From Candidatus Nanopelagicales bacterium (lineage in GTDB: Bacteria; Actinomycetota; Actinomycetes; S36-B12; CAIYMF01): a stretch of 59,662 bases of DNA. Shown in pieces: positions 51,246 to 59,260 of this stretch (its first letter is position 1; each line of letters opens with the position of its first letter). The position numbers and the translations under genes were made by a program. The notes under the pieces were generated by a model that was not told the DNA's origin, made no database searches, and saw only the letters and a list, made by a program, of their open reading frames with translations. The DNA is taken from positions 1-59,662 of the forward strand of contig JAFIHG010000057.1 in NCBI GenBank assembly GCA_017848795.1. The letters are read 5' to 3'.

Positions 51246-52211
51246 CTACTGCTGGAGCAGGCGCTCGCTGCGCGGGTCGAACGCGTCGCGTACGCCGTCG
51301 CCGAAGAGGTTGAACGCCAGCGTGGTGATGAGCAGGGCGGCGCCGGGGAAGATGACGAACCACCAGGAGGTCTGGTAATAGGGCACCGCTTCACTGATCA
51401 TCCCGCCCCAGTCGGCGGTCGGCGGGGGCAGGCCGAGGGAGAGGAAGGACAGCGTCGCCTCGGTGAGGATCACGACCGGCACGAGCAGCGAGGTGTAGAC
51501 GATGACGGGTGCGAGCACGTTGGGCAGCACGTCGACGAACATGATGCGGGTGTCGCTCGCGCCCAGGGAACGGGCGGCCTCCACGAACTCCCGCTCGCGC
51601 AGCGAGAGGACCTGGCCCCGCACGATGCGGGCCACCGACGCCCAGCTGAACAACCCGATCACGAGGATCACCACCGTCAGGCTCGGCCCGGTGATCGACA
51701 CGAGCGCGATGGCGACGAGCAGGAACGGCACCGAGAGGACCACGTCCACGAGGCGTGCGAGCAGCGTGTCGACGACGCCGCCGAAGTACCCGGCGGCGAT
51801 GCCGACGACGACCCCGATCGCGACGGTGATCACGGTGGCGACGATGCCGACGAGCAGCGAGATGCGCGCGCCGTAGGCAATGCGTACCAGGATGTCGCGA
51901 CCCAGGTCGTCGGTGCCGAGCCAGAACTCGTGGTTGGGTGCGACCGGCAGGCCCTGCGGGCTCAGCCCGGTCAAGCGGTACTGGTCGTTGGGGCCGTGAC
52001 CGGTGAGCAGCGTGAACACCGGTGCGAAGATCGCGATCAGGACGATCAGGACGATGACGCCGAGGGAGATCATCGCGATCCGGTCGCGACGCAGCCGGCC
52101 CCACGCCAGCACCCACGGGCTGCGACCCTGGATCCGGCGCTCGTCGGGCGATTCCTCGGCGTCGCTCGCCCCGACGACGTGCACTGTCGGCGACGGCTGC
52201 GGCGCGGTCAT
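51246..52211 (-). CDS. ABC importer permease (DppC/OppC type)
   Basis: This 321-residue protein has the N-terminal OppC_N segment (SPWVLAWGRLRRDRIAMISLG), then HEFWLGTDDLGRDILVRIAYGARISL near 110 and the EAA-like loop EFVEAARSLGASDTRIMFVDVLPN near 215. About six membrane helices are visible. ATG 52211 overlaps the preceding ATPase gene's stop (ATGA), so it is translationally coupled; long in-frame sequence upstream belongs to other genes. Confidence 0.94.
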   Translation of the reverse strand: MTAPQPSPTVHVVGASDAEESPDERRIQGRSPWVLAWGRLRRDRIAMISLGVIVLIVLIAIFAPVFTLLTGHGPNDQYRLTGLSPQGLPVAPNHEFWLGTDDLGRDILVRIAYGARISLLVGIVATVITVAIGVVVGIAAGYFGGVVDTLLARLVDVVLSVPFLLVAIALVSITGPSLTVVILVIGLFSWASVARIVRGQVLSLREREFVEAARSLGASDTRIMFVDVLPNVLAPVIVYTSLLVPVVILTEATLSFLSLGLPPPTADWGGMISEAVPYYQTSWWFVIFPGAALLITTLAFNLFGDGVRDAFDPRSERLLQQ

Positions 52212-53320
52212 GGCGTGTCTCCCGTCCCGCCCCGCGGACGCTCGGCGGCGGGGGCGAACTCCGACACCGCGAGCGACAGGTCCTCGCCCGGCTCGAGCGG
52301 ATAGAAGCACGCGGTCGGGTGCTCGGCGCCATCGCCCAGCACCGGCAGCAGTGGCGGCTCGCTCGCGGCGCAGTCCAGGTGCGCCTTCGGGCACCGGGGG
52401 TGGAACCGGCACCCGCTTGGCGGCCGGGTCGGGTTGGGCACGTCGCCGGCGAGCACGATCCGTTCGCGGCTGTCCGCAGTGTCGGGGTCCGGTGCGGGTA
52501 GCGCGGACAGCAGCGAACGGGTGTACGGGTGGCGGGTCAGCTCGAACAGCTCGTCCGTCGGTGCCAGCTCGACGATCTTCCCGAGGTACATCACGGCGAT
52601 CCGGTCGCTGACGTGGCGTACGACGGACAGGTCGTGCGAGATGAACACGTACGTGAGACCGAACTCCTGCTGCAGGTCGGCGAGCAGGTTGATGATCTGC
52701 GCCTGGATCGACACGTCGAGCGCCGACACCGGCTCGTCGCAGACGATCAGCTTCGGACGCAGCGCGAGGGCGCGTGCGAGGCCGATGCGCTGGCGCTGCC
52801 CGCCGGAGAACTCGGCAGGGAACCTGTTGTAGTGCTCGGGGTTCAGCCCGACGCGCTCCATGAGCTCCTGCGCCGCCTGCCGTCGGCTGCGGCGGGACTC
52901 GATGCCGTGGATCGCGAACGGGTCCCCGATGATCGACCCCACCCGGCGGTGGGGGTTCAGTGAGCCGTACGGGTCCTGGAAGATCATCTGCACGTCCCGC
53001 CGGACCGGGCGCATCCGGCGCCGCGAGAGCCGGCTGATGTCCTGGCCGTCGAACCACACCTCACCGGAGGTGAGGTCGTAGAGCCGGGCGATGCACCGCG
53101 CGAGGGTCGACTTCCCGCACCCGGTCTCGCCGACCAGCCCGAGCGTCTCGCCGCGGGCGACGGTGAGTGACACTCCGTCGACCGCGTGCACGACGGCGCG
53201 GTCGCGTTCCCACAACCGGCTGGAGCCGACCGGGAAGTACTTGCGCACATCCGTGAGCCGCAGCAGCGGCTCCTCCTGCGCGGCGCGGGGCGCAGCGGGT
53301 GCGGGCGACGTGGTGGTCAT
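52208..53320 (-). CDS. ABC importer ATPase (DppF/OppF type)
   Basis: This 370-residue ATPase has Walker A GETGCGKSTLA near 66, the signature EFSGGQRQRIGLARALALRP near 166, Walker B LIVCDEPVSALDVS near 188, and the C-terminal oligopeptide-transporter extension with the cysteine set CRFHPRCPKAHLDC near 312. Those cysteines are conserved in dipeptide-type ATPases and may hold an Fe-S cluster. It pairs with the next-upstream ATPase. Overlaps of four bases on both sides show tight coupling. Confidence 0.95.
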   Translation of the reverse strand: MTTTSPAPAAPRAAQEEPLLRLTDVRKYFPVGSSRLWERDRAVVHAVDGVSLTVARGETLGLVGETGCGKSTLARCIARLYDLTSGEVWFDGQDISRLSRRRMRPVRRDVQMIFQDPYGSLNPHRRVGSIIGDPFAIHGIESRRSRRQAAQELMERVGLNPEHYNRFPAEFSGGQRQRIGLARALALRPKLIVCDEPVSALDVSIQAQIINLLADLQQEFGLTYVFISHDLSVVRHVSDRIAVMYLGKIVELAPTDELFELTRHPYTRSLLSALPAPDPDTADSRERIVLAGDVPNPTRPPSGCRFHPRCPKAHLDCAASEPPLLPVLGDGAEHPTACFYPLEPGEDLSLAVSEFAPAAERPRGGTGDTP

Positions 53321-54342
53321 GCCGGCTCCTGCAGATCTCCCCGGACGGTCTCGCGTTGCTGGCGGCGCACCTCGCGGTCGCCGGAGAGCCAGCAGGCCGA
53401 GCGGTGGTGCGGGTCGCCGAACACCTCCGCGAGCGGCGGCGGTGGGTCATGACGGCAGGTGTCCCAGGCGTACGGGCAGCGCGGTGCGAACGGGCACCCG
53501 GGCGGCAGGCGGATCAGGCTGGGTGGGGCGCCGGGTATCGGGGTGAGCCGCTCGCGCGTACCGCCCTGCTCCGGCAGCGACGCGAGCAACCCTTCGGTGT
53601 ACGGGTGATGGTGCTCGTAGAACAGCTCCCGGCGCGGGGCGCGCTCCATGGCCCGGCCGGCGTACATCACCACGACCTCGTCGGACATCTCGGCCACCAC
53701 GCCGAGGTCGTGGGTGATGAGGATGATGGCGGTGCCGAAGTCCTGCTGGAGCCGGCGCATGACGTTCAGCACCTGGGCCTGCACCGTGACGTCCAGCGCG
53801 GTGGTCGGCTCGTCGGCGATCAGCAGTGCCGGGTTCAGCGCCATGGCCATGGCGATCATCACCCGTTGGCGCATGCCGCCGGAGAACTGGTGGGGGTAGT
53901 CGTCAACGCGGGTGTCGGCCGCGGGGATCCCCACCATGTCGAGCAGCTCGACCGCGCGCGCTCGCGCCTTGCTCCGCGAGAAGGACCGGTCGTGCGCGCG
54001 GAGCATCTCTGCGATCTGCCAACCCACGCGGTAGTAGGGGTGCAGGCTCGACAGCGGATCCTGGAAGATCATGCCGATCTCCGCGCCGCGTACCCTGCGC
54101 AGTTCCGACGGGGATGCGGCGAGCAGATCGCGGCCACGGAACAGTGCCGTACCGCGGACCGTGGCGCCGCGTGTCAAGCCGGTGATCGTCTGGGTGGCGA
54201 CGCTCTTGCCGGAGCCGGACTCGCCGACGATGGCGAGGGTCCGGCCCTCGTCCACGTCGAACGAGAGCCCGCGTACCGCTTGCACGACGCCGTCGGACGT
54301 CGTGAACGACACCTCGAGCTCGCTGACCTCCAGGAGTGCCAC
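53317..54342 (-). CDS. ABC importer ATPase (DppD/OppD type)
   Basis: This 341-residue ATPase has Walker [13 protein letters not shown] near 40, the Q-loop [13 protein letters not shown], the signature [20 protein letters not shown] near 155, Walker [15 protein letters not shown] near 176 and the C-terminal [14 protein letters not shown] extension. It drives import with the other ATPase. Its start at 54342 lies 112 bases after the binding-protein gene, across two strong hairpins. Confidence 0.95.
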   Translation of the reverse strand: MALLEVSELEVSFTTSDGVVQAVRGLSFDVDEGRTLAIVGESGSGKSVATQTITGLTRGATVRGTALFRGRDLLAASPSELRRVRGAEIGMIFQDPLSSLHPYYRVGWQIAEMLRAHDRSFSRSKARARAVELLDMVGIPAADTRVDDYPHQFSGGMRQRVMIAMAMALNPALLIADEPTTALDVTVQAQVLNVMRRLQQDFGTAIILITHDLGVVAEMSDEVVVMYAGRAMERAPRRELFYEHHHPYTEGLLASLPEQGGTRERLTPIPGAPPSLIRLPPGCPFAPRCPYAWDTCRHDPPPPLAEVFGDPHHRSACWLSGDREVRRQQRETVRGDLQEPA

Positions 54343-54364
54343 GGTCTCCTCCTTCCGGCCTTGT

Positions 54365-54437
54365 CGGGACGGTGACGCCGTCCCGGTGGTGGGTCACCGG
54401 GGCGGGTGGCCAAGGGATTGCCGCCCGCCCCGGTGAC
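54365..54437 (-). terminator. two hairpins after the binding-protein gene
   Basis: The stem at 54393-54410 pairs with 54420-54437, 17 of 18 positions perfect plus one G-T pair, around a 9-base loop. A second stem, CGGGACGG (54365-54372) with CCGTCCCG (54378-54385), follows at once on the transcript. No T-run follows. The position suits 3'-end protection or partial termination, which would give more binding protein than transporter. Confidence 0.6.
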
Positions 54438-54454
54438 GCGCTCAGGCGCTCCGC

Positions 54455-56260
54455 TCAGCTGCCAGAACTCAGCCAGACGTTGGTCGGGTCGAAGTTCTGG
54501 ATCTCTGGGACGTAGATCGCGTTGTGCACCTGCGTGGCGTGGTAGTTCGGCTGCGTCGGCTGGGTGATCGGGAAGAACGGTGCGTCCTTCATCACCTGCT
54601 CGTCGGCCTGGCCCCACAGGGTCTTCGCCTGGTCCGCCGTCTTGGCGGTGATCGCCTGGTTGATCAGCGAGTTCGTCGCCGGGCTGTTGTAGAACCCGAA
54701 GTTGCTGCCGATCGGCGGGAACGACGGCTTGCCGGAGAACAGCGGGTTGAAGAACGAGAGCGCGCCGTCGCCGTACCAGTCGGCCGCCCAGCCGGCGATC
54801 GCCATGTCCCACACCCCGCGCTGGGCCACGCTCGGCACCTCGAGGTACTTGGCGTAGAAGTCGGCGTTGGGGGAGGTGACGCCTTCGACGTTGATGCCGA
54901 TCTGGGTCAGGTCCTGCTGGATGGTCTGGAAGGTCTTGCTCGACCCCTCCGAGCTGTTCCGGTAGAGGATCTTGACCGTGGGGTTCGATACTCCGGACTC
55001 GGACAGCAGCTGCTTGGCCTTCGTCGGGTCGTACGGGTAGAGGTTGATGTCCTTCGAGCCCAAGATGTTCGAGGGCAGCACGTGCGTCAGCGGCGGGTCG
55101 ACCTTCGGACCGCCGAGCACCTGCAGGATCGCGTCACGGTTGATCCCGTACTCGAGCGCCTGTCGGAACTTCAGGTTCGCCATCGCCTTGTTGTTGTTGG
55201 GCGAGACCATGTTGAACACGACGTACGGGTTCGACGACGCCGTCTGACCGAGGTTCAGGTTCGGGTCGTTGGAGGCCATCAGCTGCGGCAGCGAGGACGG
55301 CGGCGGGAAGTTGTCCCACTCCATGTCCGCGGATCCCGTCTGCAGCTGCTGCTGCGTCGAGTCCTGGGTGACGGTCTCGTTGACGTCGATCTCGTCGACG
55401 TACGCCTTGCGAACCGGGTCGGTCGACGCCTTCCACGCCGGGTTCCGGGTGAAGGTGATGCTCTTGGTGGGAACCCACGACTGCAGCTGGTACGGGCCGT
55501 CGGACAGCTCGTGGTCGGCGAGCTCGGTGCTGGCGGGCAGGTACTTGAGCACCTCGACCGGTGCCGGTGAGAACGCCGGCATCGTGAGCATGTCGACGAA
55601 GTACGTCGCCGGGCTGGTCAGCTTGAACTGGACGGTGGTGTCGTTCTTGGCGACCACTCCGGGGAGCGGCGTGTTGTTGATGTAGTTCGCGATCGCGCTG
55701 GGCGTCTTGGCCACCTTCGCGAACCCGTTGCAGAACGTCTGGTATCCCTGGATCAGCGTTGCGAAGTCCGGGATCCCGCCGAAAGGCTGCTGCGGGTTGC
55801 AGGTGCGCTTCACGCCGCGCACCTCGTCGGCGGCGGTCACCTGCCGAGGCGGCGAGCTGTTCCAGTCCGCTCCACTGCGGATGTGGATCGTGTACGTCTT
55901 GCCGTCCTTGCTGATGCCGCCGTTGCTGGTCGTCGGCATCTCCGTCGCGAGGTCGGGCACCGCGGTGAACTGCTTGCTGGGGTCGGCCGGGTAGGTGAAC
56001 AGCTGTCGCGTCCACGGCCGCATCCCGAGGTACCCGATCGAGTAGTACGTGATGTTCGGGTCCATGTAGTCGACGTCACCGCTGCCCAGCATGGTCAGCG
56101 TGCCGCCCACGACCGGGGTGCCGGCGTTGCCGCCCCCCGGGCTGGCGCTCGACGTGTTGCCGGTGCTCGACGTGCTGCCGCTGCTGCACGCCGCGAGCAC
56201 CATGGCGGCGGTGCACGCCAGCGCGAGGCCGGCGGCTCTGCGATGTGCGCTCAGATGCAT
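54455..56260 (-). CDS. ABC importer solute-binding lipoprotein (SBP_bac_5)
   Basis: This 601-residue lipoprotein precursor has the lipobox LAAC with Cys25, a Ser/Thr/Gly-rich linker (SSGSTSSTGNTSSASPGGG), and the family-5 binding fold: GTLTMLGSGDVDYMDPN near 53, TYTIHIRSGADWNS near 120, FRQALEYGINRDAIL near 360 and GWAADWYGDG near 500. It captures peptides or another small organic solute outside the cell for the four-gene transporter that follows. ATG 56260 follows GGAGG. The solute cannot be told from sequence. Confidence 0.94.
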   Translation of the reverse strand: MHLSAHRRAAGLALACTAAMVLAACSSGSTSSTGNTSSASPGGGNAGTPVVGGTLTMLGSGDVDYMDPNITYYSIGYLGMRPWTRQLFTYPADPSKQFTAVPDLATEMPTTSNGGISKDGKTYTIHIRSGADWNSSPPRQVTAADEVRGVKRTCNPQQPFGGIPDFATLIQGYQTFCNGFAKVAKTPSAIANYINNTPLPGVVAKNDTTVQFKLTSPATYFVDMLTMPAFSPAPVEVLKYLPASTELADHELSDGPYQLQSWVPTKSITFTRNPAWKASTDPVRKAYVDEIDVNETVTQDSTQQQLQTGSADMEWDNFPPPSSLPQLMASNDPNLNLGQTASSNPYVVFNMVSPNNNKAMANLKFRQALEYGINRDAILQVLGGPKVDPPLTHVLPSNILGSKDINLYPYDPTKAKQLLSESGVSNPTVKILYRNSSEGSSKTFQTIQQDLTQIGINVEGVTSPNADFYAKYLEVPSVAQRGVWDMAIAGWAADWYGDGALSFFNPLFSGKPSFPPIGSNFGFYNSPATNSLINQAITAKTADQAKTLWGQADEQVMKDAPFFPITQPTQPNYHATQVHNAIYVPEIQNFDPTNVWLSSGS

Positions 56261-56317
56261 CGCATCCTCCGAACAGGTTGCGCGCCGCCGCCCGGTGCGG
56301 CGGTGAAGGAACGGCGC

Positions 56318-56347
56318 ACGGTAGGCACGCCCGAACGGGCCGGACAA
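56318..56347 (-). promoter_or_regulatory. candidate promoter of the ABC importer operon
   Basis: On the minus strand TTGTCC (56342-56347) and TACCGT (56318-56323) are 18 bases apart, giving a leader of about 50 bases. The leader contains a perfect 7-bp hairpin, CCGCCGC/GCGGCGG (56285-56303), before the ribosome site. The region is shared with the divergent response-regulator gene. Confidence 0.4.
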
Positions 56348-56509
56348 TCGCAGCGGCCGGTGTCCCGCGAATCGCCACACAACTGTCAACGTGGGGGCCG
56401 TTCGGCGTTGCTCACGTCACCCGGACGTCATGGATCCGCAACATTGCCCGCGGGCGGAAGAGTCTCCGCGGGGACTGCCCCGACGCGGAACGCGCGGCAT
56501 ACTGGGCAG

Positions 56510-57193
56510 GTGGCGCGGCGCGTGCTGCTGGTCGAGGACGACCCCCGGGTCCGCCGGGGGTTGCGCCTCGCGTTGCAGGACGAGGGGTACGCCGTTGCCG
56601 AGGCCGAGGCGGGGGAGGCCGCCATCACCGCGCTCGCGTCCGAGCGCCCGGACGTCGTGCTGCTCGACCTGATGCTCCCCGACATGGACGGATTCGAGGT
56701 GTGCCGCAGGCTGCGCCACGACAGCGACGTACCGGTGATCATCGTCAGCGCCCGCGTCGACAGTCACGACATCGTCGCCGGGCTGGAAGCGGGCGCGGAC
56801 GACTACGTCACCAAGCCGCTGGTCGCCAAGGAGCTGTCCGCCCGGATCCGCGCCCTGCTGCGGCGCGTCGACGCGGACGGGGTGCCCCGCAGCCGGCGGA
56901 CGGTCGTAGGAGACCTCGAGATCCGGCTGGACGAGGCCGTCGTGGTGCGCGACGGTATGGAACTTCCGTTGACCCGCACCGAGTTCCGGTTGCTGGCCGA
57001 GCTGGCGGCGGCGGCCGGACGGGTCTGCAGCCGCGAGCAGCTGCTGGAGAAGGTGTGGGGGTACGGCTACTTCGGCGATGGCCGGATCGTCGACGTCCAC
57101 ATCCGCCGGCTGCGCACCAAGGTCGAACGCGACCCGGCGGCACCGCGGCACGTGGTGACCGCACGGGGACTCGGTTACCGGCTGACGGGGTAG
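56510..57193 (+). CDS. OmpR/PhoB-family response regulator
   Basis: This 227-residue protein has a receiver domain (about 1-118) with acidic Asp10-Asp11, phospho-Asp53 (LLDLMLPDMDG) and Lys near 102 (YVTKPL). The winged-helix output domain (about 130-225) has LTRTEFRLLAELAAAAG, SREQLLEKVWGYG and VDVHIRRLRTKVE. It is a DNA-binding partner of the kinase encoded two bases downstream. CATACT at 56498-56503 lies 6 bases before the GTG start, so the message is probably leaderless. Being divergent from the ABC importer, it may control it. Confidence 0.95.
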   Translation: MARRVLLVEDDPRVRRGLRLALQDEGYAVAEAEAGEAAITALASERPDVVLLDLMLPDMDGFEVCRRLRHDSDVPVIIVSARVDSHDIVAGLEAGADDYVTKPLVAKELSARIRALLRRVDADGVPRSRRTVVGDLEIRLDEAVVVRDGMELPLTRTEFRLLAELAAAAGRVCSREQLLEKVWGYGYFGDGRIVDVHIRRLRTKVERDPAAPRHVVTARGLGYRLTG

Positions 57194-57195
57194 CG

Positions 57196-58653
57196 ATGAG
57201 CGGCCTGACCGACACCGGCACCGCACGCGGGTTGGTGTCGACCGACGAGGCGTACGGGGCAGGTCCGAGGGCCCGTACCGGGTCCGTACGCCGGCGGCTG
57301 ACGGCCCGGCTGGGGCTGCGGGACCGGGTGACGATCGGGTTCGGTCTTGTCGCCCTGGTGCTGTCGGGGCTGCTCGCGGTCGTCGTCGGCACGCTGGTGT
57401 CGCAGTACCTCATGTCGCAGCGCCAGGAGAGCGCGGTGCTGCAGACGGCGGTCACCGCGCAGGAGTTGCAGCAGGCGTTGCGCGCGAACAGCTCCGACGT
57501 CCTGGACGTGCTCGACTCGATCCCGAGCAACGACCGCTCGTCGTCATTGCTGCACTACGGCAACTCGTGGTACACCACCGCCCTGACCGTTGGGCCCGAC
57601 GTGCTTCCCACCGACCTGGTGTCGATGGTCGGCAGCGGTGTCTCGGCGAGCCAGCGGATCTCGGTCGACGGACGCCCGTACCTCGCGGTCGGGACACCGC
57701 TGCAGTCGCCCGGCGACGCGTACTTCGAGCTCTTCGGGCTCGACCAGCTCGACCAGACCTACCGGGTGCTCTCGATCACCCTCGTCGCCGGGGTCGTCGT
57801 CACAGCAGCACTCGGACTGCTGATCGGGCGGTTCGCCAGCCGTCGGGCGTTGCGACCGCTCGCGCGCCTCGCCGACACCGCGTCGGCCGTCGCTCGGGGG
57901 GACCTCGATGCGCGCCTCGACGCCGAGGACGACCCCGACCTCGGCGAGCTGGCGCGCTCCTTCAACCAGACGACAGCAGCGCTGCAGCGGCGCGTCGTCG
58001 CCGACGCGCACTTCGCCGCCGACGTGAGCCACGAGCTGCGGACACCGTTGACGACGATGCTCAACTCGATGGCCGTGCTCGCCAACCACCGGGACGAGAT
58101 GGCGGCGAGTCTCGCCGAACCGTTGGACCTGCTCGCAGAGGACCTCGAACGCTTCCGACGGCTCGTCGTCGATCTGCTGGAGATCAGCCGCGACGAGGAC
58201 GAGGCGGCCGACATCAGCGAGCCGGTCGAGATCGCCGACCTCGTCTCGGCCGCCGTCCGCAGCGCCGGCGGCGACGCCGTACCGGTGGACATCGCGGCAG
58301 CGGCACGGGTCCGCGTCCTGGCGGACAAGCGGCGGTTGGAGCGGATCGTCGTCGACCTGGTCGAGAACGCGCGGGTGCACGGCGGGGGATGCACGGGCGT
58401 GGCGCTGACCGCTCGTCCCGGCGTACTGCGGCTGACGGTGGACGACGCCGGGCCCGGGGTGCCGCCCGAGCTGTGGGAGCGGGTGTTCGACCGGTTCTCC
58501 CGGGGCCGGAGCGGGGCGTCCTCCGGCGGCGTCGGGTTGGGGCTTGCGATCGTCGCACGTCACGTGCGCTGGCACGGCGGGACGGTCTCCGTCACCGATA
58601 GCCCTGACGGCGGGGCGCGGTTCATCGCCGAGCTCCCGCTGCGGCGGGTGTGA
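57196..58653 (+). CDS. membrane sensor histidine kinase
   Basis: This is a 485-residue kinase. Membrane helices at about 46-72 (VTIGFGLVALVLSGLLAVVVG) and 190-212 (ITLVAGVVVTAALGLLIG) flank an extracellular sensor of about 120 residues. A HAMP domain follows (RPLARLADTASAVARGDLD), then DVSHELRTPLTTM with phospho-His279, and the ATPase motifs VDLVENARVHGGG, DDAGPGVPP and GGVGLGLAIVARHV. It resembles MtrB/MprB-type kinases of actinobacteria. It forms a two-gene unit with the regulator just upstream; the signal is unknown. Confidence 0.94.
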   Translation: MSGLTDTGTARGLVSTDEAYGAGPRARTGSVRRRLTARLGLRDRVTIGFGLVALVLSGLLAVVVGTLVSQYLMSQRQESAVLQTAVTAQELQQALRANSSDVLDVLDSIPSNDRSSSLLHYGNSWYTTALTVGPDVLPTDLVSMVGSGVSASQRISVDGRPYLAVGTPLQSPGDAYFELFGLDQLDQTYRVLSITLVAGVVVTAALGLLIGRFASRRALRPLARLADTASAVARGDLDARLDAEDDPDLGELARSFNQTTAALQRRVVADAHFAADVSHELRTPLTTMLNSMAVLANHRDEMAASLAEPLDLLAEDLERFRRLVVDLLEISRDEDEAADISEPVEIADLVSAAVRSAGGDAVPVDIAAAARVRVLADKRRLERIVVDLVENARVHGGGCTGVALTARPGVLRLTVDDAGPGVPPELWERVFDRFSRGRSGASSGGVGLGLAIVARHVRWHGGTVSVTDSPDGGARFIAELPLRRV

Positions 58654-58663
58654 CGGGGCGGCT

Positions 58664-59233
58664 ATGACAGGGCGGCGTACGGGCGTGCTGGGGGCGGCGC
58701 TGCTCGTCGCGACGCTCGTCCTCGGCGGGTGCGGGGTGGGCGTGCAGTCCGACCCGGAACAGGTCGCGCCCGGCCCGCTTGCAAGCTGGGTGCCCGGACC
58801 CGCGACGACGGCACACGCCGGTCGGGCAGCCGTGTTCTTCGTCCGCGGCGGGCACCTGGTAGCTGCGCACCGGACCCTGCCGCCGGGTGATCCGCTCACA
58901 CAGGTGGTCGGTCAGCTCGTGGCCGGACCGGTGCCCGGCGACGGTACGGGCCTCACCACCGCCCTGCCGACCACGACGCGCAACGTCGGTGTACGCGTGG
59001 CCGCGGGCGTCGCGACCGTCGACGTACCGCCCTCGTTCGCACGCCTCGGCGCCCACAACCAGGTGCTCGCCGTCGGGCAGCTGGTGTTCACGGTCATGGC
59101 ACAGCCCGGCATCAGCGGGCTGCAGGTCGCCGCGTCCGGCAGCGTCATCGAGGTACCGACCGACAGCGGTCGACTGGTCTCGCGACCGGTGACCCGTGCT
59201 GACTTCGCGAGCATCGCCCCGCTCCCGAACTGA
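58664..59233 (+). CDS. GerMN-domain lipoprotein
   Basis: This 189-residue precursor has the lipobox LGGC with Cys23. The mature part contains a GerMN-like fold, with AVFFVRGGHLVAAHRTLP near 55, PLTQVVGQLVAGP near 77, VRVAAGVATVDVPPSF near 110 and VLAVGQLVFTVMAQPGI near 132. It lies 10 bases after the kinase gene, the position of LpqB in MtrAB-LpqB operons, and LpqB also carries a GerMN domain. It may therefore modulate the kinase from outside the membrane. The ATG start is set by the signal peptide. Confidence 0.88.
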   Translation: MTGRRTGVLGAALLVATLVLGGCGVGVQSDPEQVAPGPLASWVPGPATTAHAGRAAVFFVRGGHLVAAHRTLPPGDPLTQVVGQLVAGPVPGDGTGLTTALPTTTRNVGVRVAAGVATVDVPPSFARLGAHNQVLAVGQLVFTVMAQPGISGLQVAASGSVIEVPTDSGRLVSRPVTRADFASIAPLPN

Positions 59234-59260
59234 CCGGATCTCGGGCCCTGCAGCGGGACG

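Noticed and set aside
51246..53057. A single 603-residue protein covering the ABC permease and part of the ATPase
   Set aside because: Only the last 321 residues are a permease; the rest is a shifted frame of the ATPase gene. The ATGA overlap at 52208-52211 sets the real start.
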